A stretch of DNA of 51,218 bases from Verrucomicrobiaceae bacterium UBA1938 (GCA_002336895.1 DDFC01000033.1:14935-66152), one strand, 5' to 3'; shown: positions 7,901 through 16,077, counted from the stretch's first letter. Made by a program: numbers and translations. Notes: a model not told the origin generated them from the letters alone.

Positions 7901-8395
7901 ATGCAAAAGATCAGCACCTTTCTATGGTTCCATGAAAACGCCGAGGAGGCCGTGCGCTTTTACCTCGATGTCTTCAAAGACGGCCGGATCCTGCGCACCA
8001 CCCGCTACCCTGAGGTGCCGCAGGAGGAGAGGCCGCCCTGCCCGCCCGCGGGTACCGTCATGACCATCGAGTTCCAGCTCTTTGGCCAGAACTACACCGC
8101 ACTCAATGGCGGCCCTCTCTTCACTTTCAATGAGGCCATCTCCATCGCCGTCTCCTGCCAGACTCAGGAGGAGGTGGACCGCTATTGGGATGCCCTCACC
8201 GCAGACGGCGGCACCCCGGTGCAATGCGGATGGCTGCGGGACAAATACGGCCTCACCTGGCAGATCGTCCCCGCTGTCCTCATCGACTTCATGGCCTCCG
8301 GCGATCCCGCTCTGTGCACGCGCGTCAATCGCGCCATGCTCAAGATGGTGAAGCTCGACATCGCCACTCTCCAGCAGGCTGCCGCAGCCGCCTGA
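7901..8395 (+). CDS. VOC protein, 3-demethylubiquinone-9 3-methyltransferase-like (PF06983 type)
   Basis: 164 aa. It opens with KISTFLWFHENAEEAVRFYL, nearly the consensus of the '3-demethylubiquinone-9 3-methyltransferase' domain, a VOC fold that does not itself bind SAM, so the database name is misleading. The body LFTFNEAISIAVSCQTQEEVDRYW and the end CGWLRDKYGLTWQIVP also match. Unlike the 7442 gene it has a helical C-terminal extension (MLKMVKLDIATLQQAAAAA). It is 12 bases downstream of its paralogue and 25 bases upstream of the second AHSA1 gene. Confidence 0.9.
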   Translation: MQKISTFLWFHENAEEAVRFYLDVFKDGRILRTTRYPEVPQEERPPCPPAGTVMTIEFQLFGQNYTALNGGPLFTFNEAISIAVSCQTQEEVDRYWDALTADGGTPVQCGWLRDKYGLTWQIVPAVLIDFMASGDPALCTRVNRAMLKMVKLDIATLQQAAAAA

Positions 8396-8420
8396 TTTCC
8401 TACATCTTCCTTTCCACCTC

Positions 8421-8846
8421 ATGAGCCAATCTTCCTCCGAAATCATCAGCACCCGTCTTTTCTCCGCCAGCCGCGACCGGCTCTTCACCGCCTTCAGCGA
8501 CCCGGCGCAGCTCGCGCTGTGGTGGGGCCCCAAGGGGTTCACCAACACCTTTGACGAATTCGACTTCCGCCCCGGTGGCGACTGGAAATTCACCATGCAC
8601 GGCCCGGACGGGAAGGACTACGCCAATCACACCCGGTTCATTGAGATCGTGCCCGCAGAGCGCATCGTGTATGAGCACATCGCACCTCATTTCCAGATGA
8701 CGATCACCCTGGCAGATGAGGACGGCGGCACACGCATGACGTGGCGCATGCAGTTTCCCAGCGCAGAAATGTGTGCGCGCTTCCAGCCCATCTGCGTGCC
8801 CGCCAATGAAGAGAACTTTGACCGCCTCGCCGCCCACATCAAATAA
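8421..8846 (+). CDS. SRPBCC/AHSA1 domain protein 2
   Basis: 141 aa. STRLFSASRDRLFTAFSDPA, LALWWGPKGFTNTF and FRPGGDWKFTMHGPDGKDY are standard AHSA1 features, closer to the family consensus than the 6920 gene. The C-terminus ends with NEENFDRLAAHI, the usual final helix over the ligand cavity. Cytoplasmic, no cofactor motif. It is the penultimate gene of the ECF cluster and is preceded by a pyrimidine-rich leader (CTTCCTTTCCACCTC). Confidence 0.9.
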   Translation: MSQSSSEIISTRLFSASRDRLFTAFSDPAQLALWWGPKGFTNTFDEFDFRPGGDWKFTMHGPDGKDYANHTRFIEIVPAERIVYEHIAPHFQMTITLADEDGGTRMTWRMQFPSAEMCARFQPICVPANEENFDRLAAHIK

Positions 8847-8915
8847 AGCAGCCCCGTGCCGCACAGGCTCGTATCCTTCGCCGTTCTGCTTTCCCCACAC
8901 GCCACCTCCGCTCCC

Positions 8916-9296
8916 ATGAAATACGCTCCCACCGTTGCCTCCATCCTGCTCGGACTTCTGTTTGTGATGTCCGCCATCACTGTCTTGTTCAATCTGGCCC
9001 CCATGCCGGAGCTGCCCAAGGACACCCCCATCTCCCACTTCATGGCGGCCTTTGGCCCCACAGGGTACATGAAGTTTGTGAAGGTGATCGAGCTTCTCGG
9101 CGGCATCCTGCTCGTCATTCCAAAGACACGGAATCTCGGCCTGCTCTGCCTGGGCCCCATCATTTTGAACATCCTGGCCTTCCACCACTTTGTGGCAGGA
9201 GATGGCATTCTGCAGCCCATGCTCATCGTCATCTCACTCCTGGCTGTGTACCTGGTCTGGGCCGACCGCAAGGCCTGGGCTGGCCTGCTGCGGTAG
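8916..9296 (+). CDS. DoxX-like four-helix membrane protein
   Basis: 126 aa from the ATG at 8916; an upstream in-frame GTG would add 20 residues of no clear character. Four hydrophobic helices are visible: PTVASILLGLLFVMSAITVL, KVIELLGGILLVI, LGLLCLGPIILNILAF and MLIVISLLAVYLVW. This layout and the FVKVIELLGG segment fit DoxX-like integral membrane proteins, often co-encoded with ECF sigma factors and stress genes. It ends the same-strand run that began at 2525; the next gene is on the opposite strand. Confidence 0.8.
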   Translation: MKYAPTVASILLGLLFVMSAITVLFNLAPMPELPKDTPISHFMAAFGPTGYMKFVKVIELLGGILLVIPKTRNLGLLCLGPIILNILAFHHFVAGDGILQPMLIVISLLAVYLVWADRKAWAGLLR

Positions 9297-9353
9297 GATA
9301 GTGGTGCGGGTGCGCGCGCCACACCATACGGCCCCCCGCTGCGTTCACACGCC

Positions 9354-9683
9354 TTACGTGGCTGGAATGCCCAGCCCATACGCGGCACGGGCATGCAGGC
9401 ACTTTTCGTCTCCCACCTCCACGCTGCGGCAGGGCGTGGTACGCTGCTCGTAGATGCGGCAGGAGACACATGCGCCTACTTCCCCTTCCAGGTTCACACA
9501 GCGCACCGGCTTCTGCTCCGTACCACGAAAGCACACCTGCCAGGGGCTTACCTGCACCAGCAGGCTCTCATCCAGCCCGCGCTGCGCCGCCTCCTGCCAG
9601 TAGAAGGAGACGCGGTAGTGCGCGCAGCATGCACCACAGCTCTGGCAGGGAGAGATGGCGGGCGATGACGAGTGGATGGTCAT
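9354..9683 (-). CDS. YkgJ-type cysteine-cluster protein
   Basis: 109 aa from the ATG at 9681-9683; a longer reading to 9875 adds a cysteine-containing but unconvincing extension. The N-terminal SPCQSCGACCAHYRVSF matches the YkgJ/UPF0153 CxxCxxCC cluster. Further cysteines follow in VRCVNLEGEVGACVSCRIY and RTTPCRSVEVGDEKCLHA. The family is presumed to bind a Zn or Fe-S centre. The C-terminal PCRxF-like segment is usual for these proteins. It is divergently oriented from arsD across a 181-base gap. Function unknown. Confidence 0.85.
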   Translation of the reverse strand: MTIHSSSPAISPCQSCGACCAHYRVSFYWQEAAQRGLDESLLVQVSPWQVCFRGTEQKPVRCVNLEGEVGACVSCRIYEQRTTPCRSVEVGDEKCLHARAAYGLGIPAT

Positions 9684-9783
9684 GAAAAAGCAGTAATGCC
9701 CGCTGGCAGGCATGAAACAAAGCAGAAAGAGCGCAGGCCGCACGCAGTCCGGAGAACAATCTCGGCACAAGACCGGCCATTTA

Positions 9784-9825
9784 CTTGGCCGTTTTGCCAA
9801 GCAGTTTGAGTTCCAGCCATACAAT
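9784..9825 (+). promoter_or_regulatory. Candidate arsD promoter with inverted repeat
   Basis: An inverted repeat CTTGGC (9784-9789), six bases, GCCAAG (9796-9801) overlaps a -35-like TTGCCA (9794-9799). A good -10, TACAAT, lies at 9820-9825, giving an over-long 20-base spacer as in MerR-type activated promoters. The ATG of arsD is 39 bases further. The palindrome could be a metalloregulator site; no regulator gene is adjacent. Confidence 0.35.
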
Positions 9826-9864
9826 ACAAGAACACCGCTCACCCCGGCGTAGCCTTCCACCACC

Positions 9865-10194
9865 ATGAAAACCATCCAAGTTTACGATCCTCCCATGTGC
9901 TGCTCCACCGGCATCTGCGGCACGAATGTGGACCCCAATCTGGTCAACTTTGCCGCTATTCTCTCCCAACTGGCCGGTCAGGGTGTGAAGGTGGAGCGGC
10001 AGAATCTCGGCCAGCAGCCCATGGCCTTTGCGCAAAACCCGGTAGTCAAAGAGGCGCTGCAAAAGGAGGGCACCGGCGTGCTGCCCCTGATCTTTCTCGA
10101 TGGAGAGATCTACATGAAAGGCCGCTATCCCACCCATGACGAGCGCCCGGTCTTTTTCCGCGCCGCGCTTGGCATTCAGGAGGAGCCATCATGA
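9865..10194 (+). CDS. arsD: ArsD arsenic metallochaperone
   Basis: 109 aa. The arsenite-binding cysteines Cys12, Cys13 and Cys18 are in place in MCCSTGICG, at the same residue numbers as in characterised ArsD. VDPNLVNFAA and GVLPLIFLDGEIYMKGRYPT are typical ArsD segments. Known members hand As(III) to the ArsA ATPase and weakly regulate ars operons. Its TGA overlaps the ATG of arsA, indicating translational coupling. No arsR, arsB or acr3 gene is next to it. Confidence 0.95.
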   Translation: MKTIQVYDPPMCCSTGICGTNVDPNLVNFAAILSQLAGQGVKVERQNLGQQPMAFAQNPVVKEALQKEGTGVLPLIFLDGEIYMKGRYPTHDERPVFFRAALGIQEEPS

Positions 10195-11996
10195 AACTCC
10201 CGCTCTATCAGCCCTCAGCCGCCACAGCCACCCGCTTTCTCTTTTTCACCGGCAAGGGAGGTGTGGGAAAGACCTCGCTGTCCTGTGCGGCGGCGCTGAG
10301 GCTCGTGGAATCCGGCAGGCGTGTGCTGCTGGTCAGCACCGACCCGGCCTCAAACCTGGACGAGGTGCTGGAGACCCGGCTGACGAACCATCCCACTCCC
10401 ATCGCGGGGGCACCCGGGCTGGATGCCATGAACATCAATCCCGTGGACGCAGCCGCAGCGTATCGTGAGCGGCTCATCGGCCCCATGCGCGGCCTTCTGC
10501 CAGAGGCGGCGCTGCGCAGCATGGAGGAGCAGCTTTCCGGATCATGCACCGTGGAGATCGCGGCGTTTGATGAATTCTCCGGCCTCATCGGCAATCCCCA
10601 GGCGGTGCAGGGCTACGACCACGTCATCTTTGACACCGCACCCACCGGGCACACGCTGCGGCTCATGAGCCTGGCCAAAGCCTGGGATCAGTTTCTGGAG
10701 AGCAACACCAGCGGCACCTCCTGCCTCGGCCCATTGGCGGGCTTGGAAAAGCAGCGCGTCATTTACGAGGCCACGGTCCGCACGCTGGCGGATGCCACGG
10801 CCACCACGCTCGTGCTCGTCAGCCGGCCTCAAGGCGCAGCCCTGCGCGAAGCGGAGCGTACCTCCAAGGAGCTGCGCGCCATCGGTGTGGGAAACCAATG
10901 CCTCGTGATCAACGGCACCTTTGAAACACCGTGTGCAGAAGATCAAACCGCACAGGCCATGCAGCAGCGCGGCCAGTCCGCGCTGGAGGCGGCGGCAGAC
11001 TTCATCCACAGCATGCCCAGCTATACCGTGCCGCTGCGTGCCATCAATATTCTCGGCATCGGCGGGCTGCGTGTGCTGCTGAGCGGCGAGGCGCCGGGCA
11101 GCCGCCCGCCCGAAGAGCCCGGCGGCTGGACTCCGCCTGAAATGGAGAGCCTGGCAGATCTCGTCAGCTCCATGGAGCAGCAGGGCCACGGCGTCATCAT
11201 GACCATGGGCAAGGGCGGCGTGGGCAAGACCACTGTGGCCGCAGCCATCGCCGTCATGCTGGCCCGGCGCGGCCACGCCGTGCATCTCAGCACGACCGAT
11301 CCCGCCGCACATGTGGCCCAGACCCTGCATGGCAAAGTGGATGGGCTCACCCTCAGCAGGATCGATCCCGCCGCAGAGACCGCCGCGTATCAGCACGAGG
11401 TCATGCAGGCCCAGGGCGGTGCGATGGATGACGCAGGCCGTGCGCTGCTGGAGGAGGATCTGCGCTCCCCATGCACGGAGGAGATCGCGGTGTTTCGCGC
11501 CTTTGCCCGCGAGGTCGGCCAGGGCGTGAACCGTTTCGTGGTGCTGGACACCGCACCCACCGGGCACACCCTCCTGCTGCTGGATGCCAGCGAGGCCTAT
11601 CACCGCGAGCTGGAGCGCCAGGCGCGCAGCACCCAGCCCGAGCAGGTGCTCAGGCTGCTGGAGCGTCTGCGGGATCCCGGCTACACCCGCATCCTGCTCA
11701 TCACGCTGCCGGAGGCTACGCCGGTGCATGAGGCTGCGGCTCTGCAGGAGGATCTGCGCCGTGCACGGATCGAGCCCTTTGCGTGGGTCATCAATCAAAG
11801 CCTGCTCCATAGCGGCACCTGCGATCCGCTGCTGCAAAGCCGCGAGATTTCAGAGCACCGCTACCTGCTCGAGGTGGTGGAAAAGCAGGCCCGGCGCACC
11901 GCATGGCTCCCCTGGCAGCCGGAGGAGCCCGTGGGCCCGGACGCACTCGCCCATCTGGCCTCATCCAAACTCCAGACCGCAATGGTGCCTGCCTGA
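10191..11996 (+). CDS. arsA: ArsA arsenite pump-driving ATPase
   Basis: 601 aa with two homologous nucleotide-binding halves. P-loops GKGGVGKT lie at residues 21-28 and 340-347, and the signature DTAPTGHT occurs once in each half. The three As(III)-binding cysteines of ArsA have visible counterparts: SCTVEIAAF and SCLGPLAGL in the first half and PCTEEIAVF in the second. Length and duplication match genuine ArsA rather than Get3. It normally energises the ArsB membrane pump, which is absent from this window, so the partner must be elsewhere or Acr3 may be used. It overlaps arsD by four bases. Confidence 0.95.
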   Translation: MKLPLYQPSAATATRFLFFTGKGGVGKTSLSCAAALRLVESGRRVLLVSTDPASNLDEVLETRLTNHPTPIAGAPGLDAMNINPVDAAAAYRERLIGPMRGLLPEAALRSMEEQLSGSCTVEIAAFDEFSGLIGNPQAVQGYDHVIFDTAPTGHTLRLMSLAKAWDQFLESNTSGTSCLGPLAGLEKQRVIYEATVRTLADATATTLVLVSRPQGAALREAERTSKELRAIGVGNQCLVINGTFETPCAEDQTAQAMQQRGQSALEAAADFIHSMPSYTVPLRAINILGIGGLRVLLSGEAPGSRPPEEPGGWTPPEMESLADLVSSMEQQGHGVIMTMGKGGVGKTTVAAAIAVMLARRGHAVHLSTTDPAAHVAQTLHGKVDGLTLSRIDPAAETAAYQHEVMQAQGGAMDDAGRALLEEDLRSPCTEEIAVFRAFAREVGQGVNRFVVLDTAPTGHTLLLLDASEAYHRELERQARSTQPEQVLRLLERLRDPGYTRILLITLPEATPVHEAAALQEDLRRARIEPFAWVINQSLLHSGTCDPLLQSREISEHRYLLEVVEKQARRTAWLPWQPEEPVGPDALAHLASSKLQTAMVPA

Positions 11997-12001
11997 TCTT
12001 C

Positions 12002-12604
12002 TCAGCTCTTCTGCGCGATGACGAACACGTGCATCTCAGGGTGCTGGTCATACTCCAGATGCCTCACGATGCAGCCAGCAGAGGCCAGCACCTGCAGCGT
12101 CTGCGGAATGCCGGGGGTGCTGTAGTGCATCGGCGGGCCCATGCTGCAGTCCTGCTTCTCTCCGGGCTCATCCAGACCACCGAGCGTGAAAATGAGGATG
12201 CCGCCAGGAGCCAGCGCGCCGCACAGCCGCGTGATCACCTCCGCACTCTGCGCCAGCGGCAGGTGCCAGATGCTGTCCCACGCGGTGATGAAGTCATACG
12301 CCCCCTCCGGCTCCCACTGGCACACATCCACATGATGAAAGGTGATGCCCGGATGCCGCTGCCGCGCCAGCTCGATCATGCGTGCGGAGATGTCCATCCC
12401 CTCCACGGCATAGCCATGCTGTGACAGCAGGCGGATGAAGCGCCCGTGGCAGCCGCAGCCCACATCCAGCGCCCGACCGCCGCCCTGCTGCTTGCGGAAC
12501 CTGAGCGCGTGCTCGTGCTGGCGCATGCCGTTGGTCTCCAGATGCGGCTCCAGCCACTGGTGCGCGATCTCATCATAACTTCTGGCAATGTCTGCAGGCT
12601 GCAT
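12002..12604 (-). CDS. Class I SAM-dependent methyltransferase
   Basis: 200 aa from the ATG at 12602-12604 (MQPADIARSYDEIAHQWLEP); an upstream extension to 12730 adds a low-likelihood N-terminus. Motif I is RALDVGCGCHGRFIRLL, followed by the acidic loop VEGMDISARMIELARQRHP, motif II DFITAWDSIWHLP and LAPGGILIFTLGG. The fold is a typical Rossmann methyltransferase of the UbiE/Tam size class; the substrate is unknown. It converges with arsA (gap 5 bases) and is divergent from the MFS gene. There is no CC pair diagnostic of ArsM, so arsenic methylation is not supported. Confidence 0.85.
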   Translation of the reverse strand: MQPADIARSYDEIAHQWLEPHLETNGMRQHEHALRFRKQQGGGRALDVGCGCHGRFIRLLSQHGYAVEGMDISARMIELARQRHPGITFHHVDVCQWEPEGAYDFITAWDSIWHLPLAQSAEVITRLCGALAPGGILIFTLGGLDEPGEKQDCSMGPPMHYSTPGIPQTLQVLASAGCIVRHLEYDQHPEMHVFVIAQKS

Positions 12605-12774
12605 AGGCCGCGCAGACTCAGGGGGGATGCCCCCGCCCGCAAGTCCCGGCATATCCCTTCTTGTGCAGCCGCCCCCGTTTTGAGTAAAACCGACAAGCCT
12701 CTGAAATGTAGCCCCACTCTGGCACGTCACTGATGCTCCGCCAACCGGCCATCGTCACACGCCACATCCAGCCC

Positions 12775-14049
12775 ATGTCCTCAGCCTCCACCAAATGGTA
12801 CTCCTCTGTCACCCGCTACCAGTGGCTGGTGCTTCTCGTGGCTTCGCTCGGCTGGGTGTTTGATGCCTTTGAGGGGCAGATTTACAATCTCACGCGTGCC
12901 GACATGCTGCCCGATCTGCTGCATGTGAAGCCGGACGATGCGCTGGTGAAGGTGTGGGGAGAGCGCTTTCTGGGCATCTTCCTGCTGGGCGGCACCTTTG
13001 GCGGCCTGCTCTTCAGCTCGCTGGCGGACAAATGGGGGCGCAATCCGGTCATGGCGCTCACCATTCTCTTTTACTCGCTCTTCTCAGGCGTCACCGCCTT
13101 TGCCAGCGAGATCTGGCAGGTGGGCGCGCTGCGCTTTCTCGTGGCCATGGGCGTGGGCGGCGAGTGGGCTGTGGGCGCGGCTCTGGTGGCGGAGGTCTTT
13201 CCCAAAGAAGCACGCGAGCGCGCAGGCGGCATCTTCCACGCCACGAGCGTGGCCGGTCTGTGGCTGGCCACGGCAGCAGCACGCTATGTGGGTCATCAAT
13301 GGGAGAAGGCTTATCTCATTGGTGTGCTGCCTGCGCTTCTGGTGCTGTGGGTGCGTCTGAGCATCAAGGAACCCGAAGCATGGAAGGAGGCTCGCACCTC
13401 CAAGGCGAAGGGCATGGGCAGCTTCAGCGAACTGCTGGGAGATGTACGCTGGCGCTCACGGGCGATCTTTGGCGCGCTGCTGGCCATGGTGGGGCTGGCC
13501 ACCTTCTGGGGTGTGGTGGTTGCCGGTCAGGATCTCGCGGCAGATTTTTTAAAGAAGGCCGGAGATGATGAATGGGCGGACAAATCCAAGATCGCCTTCG
13601 GGTACATCCAGACCGCAGGTGCAGGTGCGGGCATGGTGGCCTTTGGGCCGTTGAGCGCCCGCTGGGGCTGCAAGAAGACCTTTGTCATCATGCACCTCGC
13701 CGCGCTGGCCATTACGCCGATCATCTGCTGGCTCCCCTCCTTTTTCGGGAGCTACACGCTGCTGCTCGTGCTGCTGCCGGTCTTTGGCTTCTTTGCGCAG
13801 GGCATCCATGCGGGCTATGCCGCGTATTTCCCCGCACTCTTCCCCACACACCTGCGCGCCACGGGCTCCGGCTTTTGTTTCAATACAGGCCGTTTGCTGG
13901 CCGCACCAGTGCTCATCTGGCTGAGCGCTTGGATGAAGTCAACCATGGACCTGCGCCTGGCCATCACCTCTCTCGGCGGCTTTTTCCTGCTGGGGCTGGT
14001 CTTCCTGGCTTGCCTGCCGGAGACACACGGGGAAGATTTGCCGGAGTAA
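12775..14049 (+). CDS. MFS transporter
   Basis: 424 aa from the ATG at 12775 (an in-frame start at 12733 would add 14 residues). About 12 membrane helices can be drawn. The loop 2-3 motif SLADKWGRNPVMA is the MFS GxxxDxxGR-type signature, and the N-terminus WLVLLVASLGWVFDAFEGQI carries the helix-1 Asp typical of the metabolite:H+ symporter/SHS-like group. A second-half counterpart is FGPLSARWGCKKTF. Substrate unknown; organic acids are plausible by family. The MoaD/ThiS-like gene follows after 13 bases, so it may be co-transcribed with 14063 and 14340. Confidence 0.9.
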   Translation: MSSASTKWYSSVTRYQWLVLLVASLGWVFDAFEGQIYNLTRADMLPDLLHVKPDDALVKVWGERFLGIFLLGGTFGGLLFSSLADKWGRNPVMALTILFYSLFSGVTAFASEIWQVGALRFLVAMGVGGEWAVGAALVAEVFPKEARERAGGIFHATSVAGLWLATAAARYVGHQWEKAYLIGVLPALLVLWVRLSIKEPEAWKEARTSKAKGMGSFSELLGDVRWRSRAIFGALLAMVGLATFWGVVVAGQDLAADFLKKAGDDEWADKSKIAFGYIQTAGAGAGMVAFGPLSARWGCKKTFVIMHLAALAITPIICWLPSFFGSYTLLLVLLPVFGFFAQGIHAGYAAYFPALFPTHLRATGSGFCFNTGRLLAAPVLIWLSAWMKSTMDLRLAITSLGGFFLLGLVFLACLPETHGEDLPE

Positions 14050-14062
14050 ACGCACGCGCCGC

Positions 14063-14332
14063 ATGCCCTCGGTCCACTTCACTGCCAATCTCGCCCGCCA
14101 GACCACGGCACCAGTCTGCGAGGTGGACGGCACCACGGTGAGCGAGGCGCTGCACGCCGTCTTTTCACAACATCCCACGCTGCGCGGCTACGTGCTGGAT
14201 GACCAGGGCGCGGTGAGACAGCATGTCGTGGTATTTGTAGATGGCACGGCCATCGCCGACCGCCGTAGCCAAGCCGATGCCGTGAAGCCGGAGTCGGAAA
14301 TTTTCGTCATGCAGTCACTCTCGGGAGGATGA
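14063..14332 (+). CDS. MoaD/ThiS-like ubiquitin-fold protein ending in Gly-Gly
   Basis: 89 aa. Size, the strand pattern VHFTANLARQ ... VSEALHAVFSQHPTLRGYVLD ... QHVVVFVDG and the acidic/aliphatic C-terminus SEIFVMQSLSGG are those of the MoaD/ThiS beta-grasp family. The terminal diglycine is the feature that is adenylated and thiocarboxylated by ThiF/MoeB-type E1 enzymes. No molybdopterin or thiamine gene is adjacent, so a standard MoaD or ThiS role is not indicated. It lies between the MFS gene and an Asp-box propeller gene with gaps of 13 and 7 bases. I recall similar MoaD-like/propeller pairs in other bacteria, function undetermined. Confidence 0.8.
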   Translation: MPSVHFTANLARQTTAPVCEVDGTTVSEALHAVFSQHPTLRGYVLDDQGAVRQHVVVFVDGTAIADRRSQADAVKPESEIFVMQSLSGG

Positions 14333-14339
14333 ACACACC

Positions 14340-15446
14340 ATGAGCACCAAACTCTATCTCGGCACACGCAAAGGACTCATCGAGGCGGAACGCACCACCA
14401 CAGGGTGGAGCATCACGCGCTGCTCCTTCATTGGCGTGCAGGTGCCCATGCTGCTGCCACACGCAGCCGAGGGCATGGTTTACGCCGCCGTGGAGCACGG
14501 CCACTTTGGCACCAAATTTCACGCCTCTCAGGATGGCGGTGCCACCTGGGAGGAGCGCGCCTGCCCGGCCTATCCACCCAAGCTGGACAATGTGCCGGAC
14601 GTGATCAATCCCGCGAGCCAGCAGGCCATCCCGTGGGATCTGAAAAAAGTCTGGGCGCTGGAGGCAGGTGCAGCCCCTGGAGAACTGTGGTGCGGCACGC
14701 TGCCGGGCGGTCTGTTTCATTCGCTGGATGGCGGTGCCTCATGGCATCTGGTGGAAAGCCTGTGGAATGATCCAGGCCGCGCCAAATGGATGGGCGGCGG
14801 CGCGGAGTGGCCCGGCATTCACACCATCCTCGTCGATCCGCGCAACCCTCACCGCCTCCTCATCGCCATCTCCTGCGGCGGCGTCTGGGAGTCGGTGGAC
14901 AATGGCGCGAGCTGGAAAAACATCGGCTCCGGCATCCGCGCCGAATACCTGCCTCCAGAGATGGCCTTTGATCCCGGCATTCAGGATCCCCACCGCATCG
15001 CGTGGAGCACCGCGCAGCCGGACACGATCTGGATGCAGCATCACAATGGTATCTTCCATTCCACCGACGGCGGGCAGCAGTGGCGCGAGATCACGGACGC
15101 CAAACCTTCCACTTTCGGATTCGCCGTGGTAGCACACCCACTGGACCCGCAGACGGCGTGGTTCGTTCCCGGCATCAAAGATGAATTCCGCGTGGCCTGC
15201 GACGGCGCACTATGCGTCATGCGCACACGCGATGGCGGCCAGACCTTTGAAGCCCTGCGCAGCGGCCTGCCACAGGTGCACGCCTACCACCTCGTTTACC
15301 GCCACTGCTTGGACGTGAGCGGAGACGGCCGCACCCTCGCCTTTGGCAGCACCACCGGCTCCGTCTGGATCAGCGAAAACGGCGGAGACACCTGGGAACG
15401 CCTCAGCGCCGACCTGCCTCCGGTGTATTGCGTGCGGTTTGGGTGA
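14340..15446 (+). CDS. Asp-box/BNR beta-propeller protein
   Basis: 368 aa, no signal peptide (MSTKLYLGTRKGLIEAERTT), so probably cytoplasmic, unlike the exported sialidase-like protein at 909. Six Asp-box-like motifs are spaced along it: SQDGGATW, SLDGGASW, SVDNGASW, STDGGQQW, TRDGGQTF and SENGGDTW, consistent with a full propeller. The sequence belongs to the 'WD40/YVTN/BNR-like' or 'exo-alpha-sialidase' annotation group, but a glycosidase role is unlikely for a cytoplasmic protein. One of the few genes here with a purine-rich site upstream (GGGAGG at the end of the MoaD-like gene). Confidence 0.85.
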   Translation: MSTKLYLGTRKGLIEAERTTTGWSITRCSFIGVQVPMLLPHAAEGMVYAAVEHGHFGTKFHASQDGGATWEERACPAYPPKLDNVPDVINPASQQAIPWDLKKVWALEAGAAPGELWCGTLPGGLFHSLDGGASWHLVESLWNDPGRAKWMGGGAEWPGIHTILVDPRNPHRLLIAISCGGVWESVDNGASWKNIGSGIRAEYLPPEMAFDPGIQDPHRIAWSTAQPDTIWMQHHNGIFHSTDGGQQWREITDAKPSTFGFAVVAHPLDPQTAWFVPGIKDEFRVACDGALCVMRTRDGGQTFEALRSGLPQVHAYHLVYRHCLDVSGDGRTLAFGSTTGSVWISENGGDTWERLSADLPPVYCVRFG

Positions 15447-15453
15447 GGCAGCA

Positions 15454-16077
15454 TCAATCCATCTCCAGCTTGTCAAAGTACAGCCGGCCAGAGGAGGATT
15501 TCACCAAGAGTTTCTCGGCGAAGGTTTCCAGAAGCGCACGGTCTCTGAGAAAGCGGGTGGGAGATCTGCTGGCCACGGCGAGGGCGGCCAGCTCTGAGTC
15601 CGTCAGCCTTTCGACGGGTCTGCCAAACAGGCGCGAGGCCAGATGATGGATGCCCTTTCTGCCAGCGCCGTCATTCATGAACGCGCAGTACAGCATGTCG
15701 CGCTCTTCCCCGCTCAAATGCCAGTAAAGGGACCCAGTCCACAAAAGCCTGCGTGCCTGCCGGTGCAGAGAGGTCGTGTCGTCCAGCCCGTACTGCGAGA
15801 GCAGGCATCCGGCGGTGTGCTGATCGGGGAAGCCCTCCGCATGGAGGCATTGAATGAGAAATGGCGGCAGCACGGGAGTCGCGGCCTTTTGCACCTCGAT
15901 CATCTTTCGAATCTGCGGCAGTCGTGGCCGGAATGACCTCACGTCTGAACGTAGAAAAAGCACACCCATGCCTGCGCCACACAGCATGGCCGCCACGAGC
16001 GGCATCTGCCAGAGCAGCCTGACGATGCGCCGGATGGTGATTGGGAAATGCAGGGGGGCTGGCCGTGGGCTGCGCAT
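15454..16077 (-). CDS. Degenerate GT51-like (peptidoglycan transglycosylase-like) membrane protein
   Basis: 207 aa. A membrane anchor is at about residues 20-42 (LLWQMPLVAAMLCGAGMGVLF). The second half resembles the end of the GT51 domain of class A penicillin-binding proteins: GRKGIHHLASRLFGRPVERL and TDSELAALAVASRSPTRF align by eye with the usual G-x-x-GI-x-x-AA-x-x-YFGK ... LTLxExAxLAGLxxxPxxY pattern. The expected catalytic EDxxFxxHxG motif is only hinted at (HAEGFPDQHTAG) and the GGSTITQQ motif is absent. It is therefore probably inactive or repurposed. The family call is by eye and tentative; otherwise it is a hypothetical membrane protein. Confidence 0.5.
   Translation of the reverse strand: MRSPRPAPLHFPITIRRIVRLLWQMPLVAAMLCGAGMGVLFLRSDVRSFRPRLPQIRKMIEVQKAATPVLPPFLIQCLHAEGFPDQHTAGCLLSQYGLDDTTSLHRQARRLLWTGSLYWHLSGEERDMLYCAFMNDGAGRKGIHHLASRLFGRPVERLTDSELAALAVASRSPTRFLRDRALLETFAEKLLVKSSSGRLYFDKLEMD

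Noticed and set aside
12002..12604. Arsenite methyltransferase ArsM next to arsDA
   Set aside because: It is a generic class I methyltransferase without the cysteine set of ArsM and is convergent with arsA, not in its operon.
14063..14332. Standard MoaD or ThiS of cofactor biosynthesis
   Set aside because: No molybdopterin or thiamine genes nearby; yjbQ at 25698 is 11 kb away and not evidence of a thiamine locus.
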